Shown one piece after another: positions 25,798-38,391 of a stretch of DNA of 64,000 bases. Position numbers and translations under genes: made by a program. How positions within the stretch are numbered: position 1 is the stretch's first letter; the number at the start of each line of letters is the position of its first letter. Source of the stretch: Hordeum vulgare subsp. vulgare (taxonomy: Eukaryota; Streptophyta; Magnoliopsida; Poales; Poaceae); the NCBI RefSeq assembly GCF_904849725.1, contig NC_058522.1, forward strand, positions 337,099,029 through 337,163,028, in the 5' to 3' direction. The notes under the pieces are model-generated. The model did not search any database. It was not told the DNA's origin and was given only the letters and a program-made list of their open reading frames with translations.

Positions 25798-25940
25798 CGT
25801 TCTCGGTCTCTCTCTCTTCTACCTCGCATCCTGCCTCACTACTTCCTCCTCTTCTCCTACTCTTCCCGGTTGCAGGAGCGCGAGTCACGGCGCTAATGGC
25901 GGGCGTGGGGTCGGAGCTGCTCACAATCCTTCTGGCTGGT

Positions 25941-27463
25941 TGATACGTCCATTTTGCATCATGTTTTCATGTTGATATTTATCGCTTCTTGGGCTGTTAT
26001 TTCACTTCACGGTACAATACTTATGCCTTTTCTCTCTTATTTTGCAAGGTTTACATGAAGAGGGAGAATGCCGGCAACTGGAATTCTGGCCTGAAATTGG
26101 TGCATGTTTGAGATACCTATTCTGCGCAACTCCAAACGCCGTAAAAATCAACGATGATTTTTTCCGGATTTATAAAAAATATTGGGGCGAACAAGCGCCA
26201 GAGGGGCGCAAGCAGGTGGCCACAAGCCTGCTAGGCGCGGCCACCCCCCTGGCCGCGCCTAGGGCGCTTGTGGTCAGCCTGCTGGCCCACTGGCCCCCCT
26301 CTTCTGCTATATGAAGGGTTTCTTCTACAAAAAAATCAAGGAGGATCTTTTTCGTGGATTCGCCGCCGCCACGAGGCGGAACTTGAGCAGAACCAATCTA
26401 GAGCTCCGGGAGGACGATCCTGCCGGGGAAACTTCCCTCCCAAAGGGGGAAATCGTCGCCATCGTCATCACCAACACTCCTCTCATCGGAGGTGACTCGT
26501 CACCAACAACATCTTCATCAGCACCATCTCATCTCCAAACCCTAGTTCACCTCTTGTAACCAATCTCCGCCTCGCGACTCCGATTGGTACTTGTAAGGTT
26601 GCTAGTAATGTTGATTACTCTTTGTAGTTGATGCTAGTTGGATTACTTGGTGGAAGAGTTTATGTTCAGATCCTTAATGCTACTGATTACCTCTCTGGTC
26701 ATGAATATGATTATGCTTTGTGAGTAGTTACTTTGGTTCCTGAGGACATGGGATAAGTCATGCTAATAGTACTCATGTGAATTTGGTATTCGTTCGGTAA
26801 TTTGATGTGTTGTATGTTGTTTTTCCTCTAGTGGTGTTATGTGAACGTCAACTACATAACACTTCACCATTATTTGGGCCTAGAGGAAGGTATTGGTAAG
26901 TAGTAAGTAGATGATGGGTTGCTAGAGTGACATAAGCTTAAACCCTTGTTTATGTGTTGCTTCGTAAGGGGCTGATTTGGATCCAGTAGTTTAATGCTAT
27001 GGTTAGACTTTGTCTTAATTATTCTTTCAGAGTTACGGATGCTTGCGAGAGGGGTTAATCATAAGTGGGATGCTTGTCCAAGTAATGGAAGTACCCAAGC
27101 GCCGGTCCACCCACATATCAAACTATCAAAGTAACGAACGTGAATCATATGAACATGATGAAAACTAGCATGACAGAAATTCCCTTGTGTCCTTGGGAGC
27201 GTTTTTCCTCCTATAAGACTTTGTCCAGGCTTGTCCCTTGCTACAAAAGGGATTGGGCCACTTTGCTGCACCGTTGCTACTTTTGTTACTTATTGCTTGC
27301 TACGAATCATCTCACCACACAATCACATGTTACCGATAATTTCAGTGCTTGCAGATTTTACCTTGTTGAAAACCACTTGTCAGATCCTTCTGCTCCTCAT
27401 TGGGTTCGACACTCTTACTTATCGAAAGGACTACGATTGATCCCCTATACTTGTGGGTCATCA
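25941..27463 (+). repeat. A2 5' LTR
   Basis: It runs from TGATACGTCC to GGGTCATCA. The hairpin here has a perfect 12-bp inner stem (CTAGGCGCGGCC 26231-26242 with GGCCGCGCCTAG 26251-26262) around an 8-nt loop. Confidence 0.94.
26220..26315 (+). promoter_or_regulatory. Hairpin plus TATA module in A2 5' LTR
   Basis: CCACAAGC (26220-26227) pairs with GCTTGTGG (26266-26273) outside the perfect inner stem. TATATGAA lies at 26308-26315. Confidence 0.6.
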
Positions 27464-27474
27464 AGACTCTTTTC

Positions 27475-27492
27475 TAGCGCCGTTGCCGGGGA
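27475..27492 (+). other. A2 primer-binding site (tRNA-Asp)
   Basis: TAGCGCCGTTGCCGGGGA has one mismatch to the tRNA-Asp complement and lies 11 bp after the LTR. Confidence 0.85.
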
Positions 27493-27569
27493 GTGAAGCA
27501 CCTTTTGTAATCGGAACATGGTAAGGAAACATTCATATAGTGTGCTGAAATTTATTGTCACTTGTCACT

Positions 27570-30500
27570 ATGGATACTAATCCTTTGAGGGGCTTGTTCG
27601 GGGTATCTTCACCTCGAACGGAAGCACAGAGAGTTGCTCCTCAACCTGCTGCACCTAGTGAAAATATTTGCTTTGAATTTCCTTCGGGTATGCTTGAGAA
27701 ACTGCTGGCTAATCCTTTTACAGGAGATGGAACATCACATCCAGACTTGCATCTAATCTATGTAGATGAAGTTTGTGGTTTATTTAAGCTTGCAGGTTGG
27801 CCCGAGAATGAGGTCAAGAAGAAGGTCTTTCCTTTATCTTTGAAGGATAAGGCGTTGAAATGGTATAGGCTATGTGATGATACTGGATCATGGGACTAAA
27901 ATCGGTTGAAATTGGAACTTCATCAAAAGTTTTATCCTATGCATTTAGTACATCGTGATCAGAATTGTATTTATAATTTTTGGCCTCATGACAGAGGAAG
28001 CATCGCTCAAGCTTGGGGGAGGCTTAAATCAATGCTATATTCATGCCCCAATCATGAGCCCTCGAGAGAAATTATCATTCAGAACTTCTATGCTCGGCTT
28101 TCTCATGATGATCGCACCATGCTTGACACTTCTTGTATCGATTCTTTTATAAAGAGAGATATTGACTTCAGATGGAATTTATTCCAGAGAATTAAATGCA
28201 ACTCTGAAGATTGGGAGCTTGAAGAAGGTAAGGAGTCAGGTATGAATATCAAGTTTGATTGTGTTAAATCCTTTGTTGAAACAAATACTTTTTGTGACTT
28301 TAGCGCTAAGTATGGACTTGACTCTGAGATAGTAGCTTCATTGTGTGAATCCTTTGCTACTTATATTGATCTCCCCAAAGAGAAGTGGTTTAAATGTCAT
28401 CCTCCTTTAGAAGTCAATGTAGTTAAACCCAATCCAGTTGAAGAGAAAGTCATTGCCTATAACGATCATGTGGTCCCCAGTGCTTACATTGAGAAAACAC
28501 CTTTCCATGTTAGGATAAAGGATCATTCTAAAGCTTCAACTGTGATACGTAGAGGCTATATTAGAACACCTACACCCCTTGAGAAAATTAGAGTTGAACC
28601 TAGCATTGCTATTATCAAAGATCTCCTGTCCGATAATGTTGAGGGACATAATATTCACTTCTGTGAAGATGCTGCTAGAATTGCTAAACCTCACACTAGA
28701 GACAAAAATAGGCCTGTTGTCGGCACGCCTCTTGTTTCTGTTAAGATAGGAGATCATTGTTATCATGGTTTATGTGACGTGGGTGCTAGTGTTAGTGCAA
28801 TACCTCAATCCTTATATGATGAAATTAAAGACGAGATTGCACCTGTTGAGATAGAGCCTATTGATGTCACTATTCAGCTTGCCAATAGAGATACTATCTG
28901 CCATGTGGGAATTGTTAGGGATGTTGAAGTCCTGTGTGGTAAAACGAATTATCCTGCTGATTTCCTCGTTCTTGCCACCACACAAGATAGATTTTGTCCC
29001 ATCATATTTGGCAAACCCTTCCTGAATAGCGTCAATGCTCATATTGATTGTGACATGCAAACTGTCACTGTTAGCTTTCAAGGTGTGTCACATGAGTTCA
29101 ATTTCTCCAAGTTTGGTAGACAACCTCATGAAAAAGAGTTGCCTAGTAGGGATGAAACTATTGCCTTAGCTTCTATTGCCATTCCTCCTACTGATCCCTT
29201 AGAGCAATACTTGCTTGAGCAGGAAAATGATATGCATATGGATGAAAGGGATGAGATAGATAGAGTTGTCTTAGAACAATATCCTATCCTTAAGAATAAC
29301 TTGCGTGTTGAACTGCTTGGGGATCCACCCCCACCAAAGGGTGATCCTGTGTTCGAGCTCAAACAGTTGCCTGATACTCTTAAGTATGCTTATCTTGATG
29401 AAAAAGAGATATATCCTGTTATTATTAGTGCTAGCCTCCCAGAGCATGAAGAAAAGAAGTTACTAAAAACTCTGAGGAAGCGCCATTCTGCTATTGGATA
29501 TACTCTTGATGATCTTAAGGGCATTAGTCCCACTCTATGCCAGCACAAGGTTAAAACTGATCCTGGCTTCAAACCATTTGTTGATCATCAAAGGAGATTA
29601 AATCCTAAGATGAAAGAAGTAGTAAGAAAAGAAATACTAAAGTTCCTGGAAGCGGGTATTATCTATCCTGTTTCTCATAGTGATTGGGTGAGTCCAGTGC
29701 ATTGCGTTCCTAAGAAGGGAGGCATTACCATTGTCCCTAATGATAAGGATGAGTTGATCCCACAGATGATTATTACTAGCTATAGGATGGTGATCTATAT
29801 TAGGAAACTGAATAAAGCCACTAGGAAAGATCATTACCCTCTATCTTTTATCGACCAAATGCTAGAAAGACTGTCTAAACACACACACTTCTGCTTTCTA
29901 GATGGTTATTCTGGTTTCTCCCAAATAACAGTTGCACAATCTGATCAGGAGGAAACCACTTTCACCTGCCCTTTCGGTACCTTTGCTTATAGATTATGCC
30001 TTTTGGCTTATGTAATGCACCTGCCACCTTTCAAAGATGTATGATGGCTATATTCTCTGACTTGTGAAAAGATTGTCGAGGTTTTCATGGATGACTTTTC
30101 CGTTTACGGGTCTTCTTTTGATGATTGCCTCAGTGATCTTGATCGAGTCTTGCAGAGATGTAAAGACACCAATCTTGTCTTGAATTGGGAGAAGTGCCAC
30201 TTTATGGTTAATGAAGGCATCATCTTAGGACATAAAATTTCTGAAAGAGGTATTAAAGTCGATAAGGCTAAGGTTGATGCAATCGAGAAAATGTCATACC
30301 CCACAGATATCAAAGGTATAAGAAGTTTCCTTGGTCATGCTGGTTTCTATAGAAGGTTCATTAAAGACTTCGCTAAGATTTCTAGGCCTCTTACCAATCT
30401 CTTGCAAAAGGATATTCCTTTTTTTTGACGGTGATTGTGAGGAAGCCTTTGAAATACTTAAGAGGGATTTGATAACTGCACCTATTGTTCAACCACCTGA

Positions 30501-32343
30501 TTGGAACTTACCTTTTGAAATCATGTGTGATGCTAGCGATTATGCTGTTGGTGCTGTCCTAGGGCAAAGAGTTGACAAGAATTTGAATGTTATTCACTAT
30601 GCTAGTAAAACTCTACACAGTGCCCAAAGAAATAATGCTACTAAGGAAAACAAATTTTTAGCAGTCGTGTTTGCATGTGAAAAGTTGAGGTCTTACATAG
30701 TTGATTCCAAAGTCACTATTCACACTGATCATGCTGCTGTTAAGTACCTTATGGACAAGAAATACGCTAAACCTAGACTTATCAGATGGGTTCTCTTGCT
30801 ACAAGAATTTGATTTGCACGTTGTCGACAGGAAGGGTGCTGATAACCCCGTAGCAGATAACTTGTCTAGGTTGGAGAACGTTCTTGATGACCCACAACCT
30901 ATTGATGATAGCTTTCCCGATGAGCAATTGAATGTCATCAATGCTTCACGTAGTGCACTGTCGTATGCCGATTATGCAAACTATATCGTTGCCAAATATA
31001 TACCACCTAGTTTCACATACCAGCAAAAGAAGAAATTCTTCTTCGACTTGAGACATTACTTCTGGGATGATCCTCACCTTTATAAGGAAGGAGTAGATGG
31101 TGTTATTAGATATTGTGTACCTGAACATGAACAGGGACAGATCCTACAGAAGTGTCACTCTGAGGCCTACGGAGGACACCATGCGGGAGATAGAACTGCA
31201 CACAAGGTATTGCAATCAGGTTTCTATTGGCCCACTCTCTTCAAGGATGCCCGTAAGTTTGTCTTGTCTTGTGATGAATGTCAAAGAATAGGTAATATTA
31301 GCAAACGTCAGGAAATGCCTATGAACTATTTACTTGTCATTGAACCATTTGATTTATGGGGCTTTCATTATATGGGACCCTTTCCAAAATCCAACGGGTA
31401 TACTCATATCCTGGTTGCTGTTGATTACGTGACTAAGTGGGTAGAAGCTATCCCCACTTGAAGTGTTGATCACAACACCTCTATCAGGATGCTTAAAGAA
31501 GTTATTTTCCCTAGATTTGGAGTCCTTACATATCTAATGACCGACGGTGGTTCACATTTCATTCATGGTGCTTGCCGTAAAAGGCTTGCTAAGTACGATG
31601 TCAACCATAAAATTGTGTCTCCCTATCGCCCTCAGTCCAGTGGTCAAGTAGAGCTAAGCAATAGAGAGATTAAACTGATTCTACAAAAGACTGTCAACAG
31701 GTCTAGAAAGAATTGGTCTAAGAAGCTCGATGATGCACTGTTTGCTTATAGAACTGCCTATAAGAATCCCATGGGCATGTCTCCGTACAAAATGGTGTAC
31801 GGCAAAGCATGTCATTTACCTGTTGAGCTAGAGCATAAAGCTTATTGGGCAATCAAAGAGCTCAACTTTGATTTCAAACATGCCGGTGAGAAGAGGTTAT
31901 TTGACATTAGCTCGCTTGATGAATGGAGAACTCAGGCATATGAGAATGCCAAGTTGTTCAAAGAGAAGGTTAAGAGGTGGCATGATAAGAGGATACAAAA
32001 GCGTGAGTTCAATGTAGGTGATTATGTCTTGCTATATAACTCTCGTTTAAGATTCTTTACAGGCAAGCTTCTCTCTAAATGGGAAGGTCCCTATGTTGTT
32101 GAGGAAGTATATCATTCCGGTGCTATCAAGATCAACCACACGGAAGGTAATTGTCCGAGAGTTGTAAATGGGCAGAGAATCAAGCATTATATCTCAGGTA
32201 CTCCCATAAATGTTGAAAGTAATATTATTAATACCATAACTCCGGAAGAATACCTAAGGGATATTTATCAGCCTGTTTCAGACTCCGAAAATGAGGAGGT
32301 ATGTGATTCGGTAAGAAAACAGAGTCCAAAACTTTTCCAGTAG
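27570..32343 (+). pseudogene. A2 gag-pol polyprotein, broken
   Basis: The start is the ATG at 27570. Gag, protease (DVGAS), RT, RNase H, HHCC-type region and integrase follow in one frame with lesions: TAA at 27897 (TAC in A1); a 1-nt loss near 29993 and a 2-nt loss near 30063 that together restore frame after disturbing RT; a frameshift near 30420; and TGA at 31459. RT carries the Athila-type FMDD. The codon corresponding to the first catalytic Asp of integrase (31366-31368) reads His. The C-terminus is longer than in A1, ending at the stop at 32341. This is the best reference copy in the window but is not functional. Confidence 0.88.
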
Positions 32344-32410
32344 GAAATTTTCTCTGTTTTGGAATATTTGAAAAAATACAAAAATTGGAAGTAGGGCGGA
32401 AAGTGCGCGA

Positions 32411-32542
32411 GGAGGCGACAAGCCTGCCAGGCATGGGCCCACCCCCTGGTCGCGCCTGGGGGGCTTGTGGCCACCTCGTGTGCCTCCCGTACTCCGTTTT
32501 CGTGCGGAGTACTCCTTCTGGTCTGGACAAAATCTATATATA
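32411..32542 (+). promoter_or_regulatory. Internal hairpin plus TATA module of A2
   Basis: ACAAGCC (32418-32424) pairs with GGCTTGT (32462-32468). The inner stem is CCAGGC/GCCTGG, different from the CACGG/CCGTG of A1 yet still complementary. TATATATA lies at 32535-32542. Confidence 0.5.
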
Positions 32543-32629
32543 TTCTCCCATTTGGTCTGACCCTCGTATCACGCAGATTTTTTCTGTTTTTCGTTTCGAG
32601 CTTGTTTTCTGTCGTAGATTTAGGGCAAG

Positions 32630-33045
32630 TTGTCTTCTCAAGATTCAGAGGGGGAGAGTTATGTGGTGGATTACCTTGCTGACCCCAAGATCTATGGAGA
32701 TTTGGATCCATATGGCTGGCCACTGATGAGGAAGAAGATTATGATCCGAAGGGGAAGGAACAAACAAGTTCCGATGAAGAGGAGGCTCCTCTACCTCAAC
32801 CTAGACACACCCATGTGGAGTTCAAGAAGTCGAGCCTCCCTGACTCAAGGAAGAAGTCTAAGACTTTGTTTATCCCTTCTCGTTTCTTGCAGGAGAGTAA
32901 GCAGGAATTATGCCAAAGGGTGTTGAAGCTTGAAGAGGAAAATGATGATCTAAGGGAGCAGAATTTTATGCTCAAGTGGAAATTAAACAAGCTCAAGACC
33001 TCTGCAGCAACTCCACCACCATCACCTCCAAAGGAAGACAACTAA
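32630..33045 (+). pseudogene. A2 post-pol coiled-coil ORF
   Basis: This is the 416-nt counterpart of the 417-nt A1 ORF. The start codon has become TTG (ATG in A1) and one nucleotide is missing near 32715, shifting the frame. The first residues (SSQDSEGE) and the last (TPPPSPPKEDN) match A1. The middle is different: an acidic DEEE-rich stretch, then basic residues, then a leucine-heptad coiled coil. The function is unknown. Confidence 0.5.
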
Positions 33046-34536
33046 GCATTGGTATGGGCAATCCCCTTGGCTTGTGCCAAGCTTGGGGGAGTTGCCCCGG
33101 TATCGTATCACCATAACAACTTTTGCCTTTACCTTTGTTTTAGTTTTCCTTTTCAGTTTTCTCTTTCTCTTGTAGATTTCAGGTCTTAGTGTTTTAGTCT
33201 TGAGTTTTGCTTTGTGTCACCCTTGATGTATTCGAGTTCGTGAGCCCATGATCAATAGATTGAGAAAGAACAAAAGCATGAAAGATCATGTAATGATCTT
33301 ATGGGAAGTGATGGCTTCACATATAAAAAGAATGATGATTGACACTTGTTGAGGGTAGACAAACGTAGACCTTGGTCATTGTTGCAATTAATAGGAAGTG
33401 ATAAAGAAGTAGAGGTTCACCTATAAATATATCATCTCTGACCCTATCTATGATTGTGAACACTCACTAAACTATTGCATGCCTAGAAGTAGATGTTGGA
33501 CAAGGAAGACAACATAATGATTTGTGTTTGCTTGGTTCCGAACAATGTTATATGACTAGAGATCCCTTAGCATGTGACGATTGCTTCCACCTCATATTAG
33601 CCAAAATTCCGCACCAAGTAGAGATACTACTTGTGCATCCATAAACCTTCAACCCAGTTTTGCCATGAGTGTCCACCATACCTACCTATGGATTGAATAA
33701 GATCCCTCAAGTAAGTTGTCATCGGTGCAAGCAATAAAAATTGATCACTAATATGTATGATCTATTAGTGTGTGGAAAATAAGCTTTGTACGAACCTGTG
33801 ATGAGGAAGACATAAAAGCGACAGACTGCATAATAAAGTTCTTTATCACAGGAGGCAATATAAAGTGACGTTCCTCCGCACTAAGAGGACATGCATCCAA
33901 ACCTCAAAAGCGCATGACAACCTCTGCTTCCCACTGCGAAGTGCCTATCTGGTACCTTTACTTTTCGCCCTTGAAAGAGTCATGGTGATCTTCACCAATT
34001 CCTTATCTCGCCTTTATCTTGGCTAATGTCATATGATAGGGAAAGATCTATATTTGTATGTCAAATTGGAGGTAAGCATTCAGGAATTATTATTGTTAAC
34101 ATTACCCTTGAGGTAAGCAGTTGGGAGGCAAAACTATAAGCCCCTATCTTTCTCTGTGTCCAACTGAAACTTTGATCTCATGAGTACCACGTGAGCTGTA
34201 GCAATTGTAGAGAACGAAAGGATGATTGAGTATGTGGACTTTCTTTACAAGCTCTTATTTGACTCTTTCTGATGTTGTGATAAATTGCAATTGCTTCAAT
34301 GACTAAAGGCTATCGGTTGTTACTTCTCGGTAAGGTTCTTGATCCATGCTTTACTTTGTGAAGGAATTGTCACTTTAGCATGAGAGATTATATGTTCGTA
34401 TTTCTCTTCTGATCATGATCATGATGCCTTCATGTTCGTATCTTGTTTGGTCGACACCTCTCTCCCTAAACATGTGGACATATTTATTGAGCTAGGCTTT
34501 CGCTTGAGGACAAGCGAGATCTAAGCTTGGGGGAGT
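33046..34536 (+). other. A2 3' noncoding region
   Basis: No gene is seen. A hairpin and a polypurine copy AAGCTTGGGGGAGTTG (33079-33094) follow the ORF. The same 16 bases recur at 34523-34538, where the first 14 form the terminal polypurine tract and the last two are the LTR start. Confidence 0.8.
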
Positions 34537-36059
34537 TGATACGTCCATTTTGCATCATGTTTTCATGTTGATTTTTATCGCTTCTTGCGCTGTTATTTCA
34601 TTTCACGGTACAATACTTATGCCTTTTCTCTCTTATTTTGCAAGGCTTACATGACGAGGGAGAATGCCGGCAGCTGGAATTCTGGCCTGAAATTGGAGCA
34701 AGATTGAGATACCTATTGTGCGTAACTCCGAAGGCCGTAAAAATCAATGATGATTTTTTTCCGGATTTATTAAAAATACTAGGCCGAAGAAGCGCCAGAG
34801 GGGCGCCAGCAGGTGGACACAAGCCCGCTAGGCGCGGCCACCCCCTGGCCGCGCCTAGGAGGCTTGTGGCCAGCCTACTGGCCCACTGCCCCCCTCTTCT
34901 GCTATATGAAGGGTTTCGTCTAGGAAAAAAATCAAGGAGGAGCTTTTTCATGGATTCGCCGCCGCCATGAGGCGGAACTTGAGCATAAACAATCTAGAGC
35001 TCCGGCAGGACGATCCTGCCGGGGAAACTTCCCTCCCGGAGGGGGAAATCATCGCCATCTTCATCACCAACACTCCTCTCATCGGAGGGGACTCGTCACC
35101 ATCAACATCTTCATCAACACCATCTCATCTCCAAACCCTAGTTCATCTCTTGTAACCAATATTTGTCTCGCGACTCCGATTGGTACTTGTAAGGTTGCTA
35201 GTAGTGTTGATTACTCTTTGTAGTTGATGCTAGTTGGATTACTTGGTGGAAGAGTTTATGTTCAGATCCTTTATGCTACTCATTACCTCTCTGGTCATGA
35301 ATATGATTATGCTTTGTCAGTAGTTACTTTGGTTCCTGAGGACATGGGATAAGTCATGCTAATAGTAGTCATGTGTATTTGGTATTCGTTCGGTAATTTG
35401 ATGTGTTGTATGTTATTTTTCCTCTAGTGGTGTTATGTGAACATCGACTACATCACACTTCACCATTATTTGGGCCTAGAGGAAGGCATTGGGAAGTAGT
35501 AAGTAGATGATGGGTTGCTAGAGTGATAGAATCTTAAACCCTAGTTTATGTGTTGCTTCGTAAGGGGCTGATTTGGATCCACTAGTTTAATGCTATGGTT
35601 CGACTTTGTCTTAATTCTTCTTTGGTAGTTGCGGATGCTTTCGAGAGGGGTTAATCATAAGTGGGATGCTTGTACAAGTAAGGGCAGTACCCAAGCGCCG
35701 GTCCACCCACATATAAAACTATCAAAGTAACGAACGCGAATCATATGAACATGATGAAAACTAGCATGACAGAAATTCCCGTGTGTCCTCGGGAGCGTTT
35801 TTCCTCCTATAAGACTTTGTCCAGGATTGTCCCTTGCTACAAAAGGGATTGGGCCACTTTGCTGCACCCTTGCTACTTTTGTTACTTGTTGCTTGCTACG
35901 AATCATCTCACCACACAATCACTTGTTACCGATAACTTCAGTGCTTGCAGATTTTACCTTGCTGAAAACCACTTGTCAGATCCTTCTGCTCCTCGTTGGG
36001 TTCGACACTCTTACTTATCGAAAGGACTACGACTGATCCCCTATACTTGTGGGTCATCA
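34537..36059 (+). repeat. A2 3' LTR
   Basis: This 1523-bp LTR has the same ends as the 5' copy. The hairpin inner stem is CTAGGCGCGGCC (34828-34839) with GGCCGCGCCTAG (34847-34858), and TATATGAA lies at 34903-34910. Confidence 0.94.
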
Positions 36060-36187
36060 CTGGTCTACTGGCGGCGCTGGTCCGCGGGTCGGTGCTACTG
36101 TGCACGATGATCCTCAGTGATCGTCGTGATGCCGTGGCTAAAGAGATAGCTGAGGGTCAACTACACCGTCTTAGGCCGGCAAAATAA

Positions 36188-36852
36188 GCGCTGGCGGGGC
36201 GCAAGGGCGGCTTGTCAACATCGCACCAGATGATTATAGAGGCGCTGCTGGGTCTGGGGCGCGGGTGCAGTTAGCGGAGGTCTATCAGTGTGGAGACCAC
36301 GCTGTTGGTTGCTCCTGGCTGACCAACATCCACAACTAGTGGGAACTAGGGGTAGAACTATTGTCTAGGCCTTGTCTGGAAAGGTTGTAATGGTGTACGC
36401 TGCAATAAAATCTCTCGGAATCTCTTCGAGATTGCAATGCTGCTCACACGATGCACAAGCAATCTAGTTAGACTAATATACAAATAGATGCAGAATGCAC
36501 ATGATGGCAAAATGCAGGCAAAGAAAGAATCATAACAAGATGATTACACTAAGGTGTTTTAATGCTAGTGGGTGTATGTACTCTTGGCATACATACACCT
36601 ACATCAACTCGCATTTTATTAGGGACTCTCGGCGAGTCAAATTTTATTAGGCGTAAGTGTGCTACTGACTAGGCTCTACCGATCAAAATCTTGTTAAGAA
36701 ATCCAATGTCAGCTCTGTTAAACATTTCTGCTTAAGAAGGTGACAAATGATTCTAAGCAAACAGAGCAAACAGACATACATATCATTACAACAACACACA
36801 GGTACAAGCAACGCAAGCAGTACAACAACACACTGCCCTACTAGGCGGCTAC
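36188..36852. other. Sequence between A2 and A3
   Basis: This continues the sequence left of A2. AATAAA at 36404-36409 could be the polyadenylation signal of the split small ORF. I see nothing identifiable in the remainder. Confidence 0.4.
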
Positions 36853-38364
36853 TGATACGTCCATTTTGCATCATGCTTTCATTTGATATTTATCGCTTCT
36901 TTGGCTGTTATTTCACTTTACGGTACAATTCCTATGCCTTTTCTCTCTTATTTTGCAAGGTTTACATGAAGAGGAAGACTGCCGGCAACTGGAATTCTGG
37001 CCTGAAAGTGGAGCAAAGTTGAGATACTTATTCTGCGCAACTCCAAACGCCGTAAAATCAACGAGGATTTTTTTCCCGATTTATCAAAAATACTGGGCTG
37101 AAGAAGTACCAGAGGGGCACCAGGGGGTGCCCACAAGCCTGCACGGCGCGGCCACCCCCAGGCCGCGCCATGAGGGCTTGTGGGCAGCCCACTGGCCCAC
37201 TTGGTCCCCTCTTTTGCTATATGGAGGGTTTCGTCCATAAAAAAATCCGGGAGGAGCTTTTTCGTGGTTTCGACGCCGCCACGAGGCGGAACTTGAGCAG
37301 AACCAATCTAGAGCTCCGCCAGGACGATCCTGCCGGGGAAACTTGCCTCCCGGAGAGGGAAATCGTTGCCATCGTCATCACCAACACACCTCTCGTTGGA
37401 TAGGACTCGTCACCATCAACATCTTCATCAGCATCATCTCATCTCCAAACCCTAGTTCATCACTTGTAATCAATCTCCATCTCGCGACTCCAATTAGTAC
37501 TTGTAAGGTTGCTAGTAGTGTTGATTACTCTTTGTAGTTGATGCTAGTTGGATTACTTGGTGGAAGAGTTTATGTTCAGATCCTTGATGCTACTCATTAC
37601 CTCTCTGGGCATGAATATTATTATGCTTTGTGAGTAGTTACTTTTGTTCCTGAGGACATGGGACAAGTCATGCTAATAGTAGTCATGTGAATTTGGTATT
37701 CGTTCGGTAATTTGATATGTTGTATGTTGTTTTTCCTCTAGTGGTGTTATGTGAACGTGGACTACATAACACTTCGCCATTATTTGGGCCTAGAGGACGG
37801 CATTGGGAAGTAGTAAGTAGATGATGGGTTGCTAGAGTGACAGAAGCTTAAACCCTAGTTTATGCGTTGCTTCGTAAGGGGTTGATTTGGATCCACTAGT
37901 TAATGTTATGGGTTAGACTTTGTCTTAATTCTTCTTTTGTAGTTGCGAATGCTTGCAAGATGGGTTAATCATAAGTGGGATGCTTGTCCAAGTAAGGGCA
38001 GTACCCAAGCGCCGGTCCACCCACATATCAAACTATCAAAGTAACAAACGCGAATCATATGAACATGATGAAACTAGCATGACAGAAATTCCCGTGTGTC
38101 CTCGGGAGCGTTTTTCCTCCTATAAGACTTTGTCCAGGCTTGTCCCTTGCTACAAAAGGGATTGGGCCACTTTGTTGCACCGTTGCTACTTTTGTTACTT
38201 GTTGCTTGCTACGAATCATCTCACCACACAACCACTTGTTACCGACAATTTCAGTGCCTGCAGATATTTCCTTGCTAAAAACCACTTGTCAGATCCTTCT
38301 GGTCCTCATTGGGTTCTGCTCCTCGAAAGGACTACGATTGATCCCCTATACTTGTGGGTCATCA
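36853..38364 (+). repeat. A3 5' LTR
   Basis: It runs from TGATACGTCC to GGGTCATCA. The hairpin is at 37129-37185 (GCCCACAAGCC with GGCTTGTGGGC) and TATATGGA at 37218-37225. Confidence 0.93.
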
Positions 38365-38375
38365 AGACTCTTTTC

Positions 38376-38391
38376 TGGCACCGTTGTCGGG
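38376..38391 (+). other. A3 primer-binding site, interrupted
   Basis: TGGCACCGTTGTCGGG matches the tRNA-Asp site with two transitions. B1 inserted exactly here, and the site resumes as CCGGGGAG at 39999. Confidence 0.8.

Larger units (their letters stand above)
25941..36059 (+). mobile_element. Element A2: Athila-lineage Ty3-gypsy retrotransposon, full length
   Basis: This 10,119-bp element has two 1523-bp LTRs and exact CTGGT target duplications (25936-25940 and 36060-36064). Layout is identical to A1: tRNA-Asp primer site, gag-pol, post-pol ORF, polypurine tract. It lacks the copia insertion and so serves as the empty-site reference. Its LTRs differ from each other visibly more than the copia LTRs do. 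Confidence 0.95.
25896..36187 (+). pseudogene. Small hydrophobic ORF split by element A2
   Basis: Fifteen codons (25896-25940) start at ATG, and 41 codons (36065-36187) end at TAA. Removing A2 with one copy of its CTGGT target duplication joins them in frame to 55 residues. Residues about 8-32 are strongly hydrophobic (one possible membrane segment), followed by a charged tail. A TATA box lies 106 bp upstream and AATAAA at 36404-36409, so it looks like a compact transcription unit. I do not recognise the product. It may be part of element C, in antisense, or a promoter-to-polyA segment of another LTR rather than a host gene. Confidence 0.35.
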
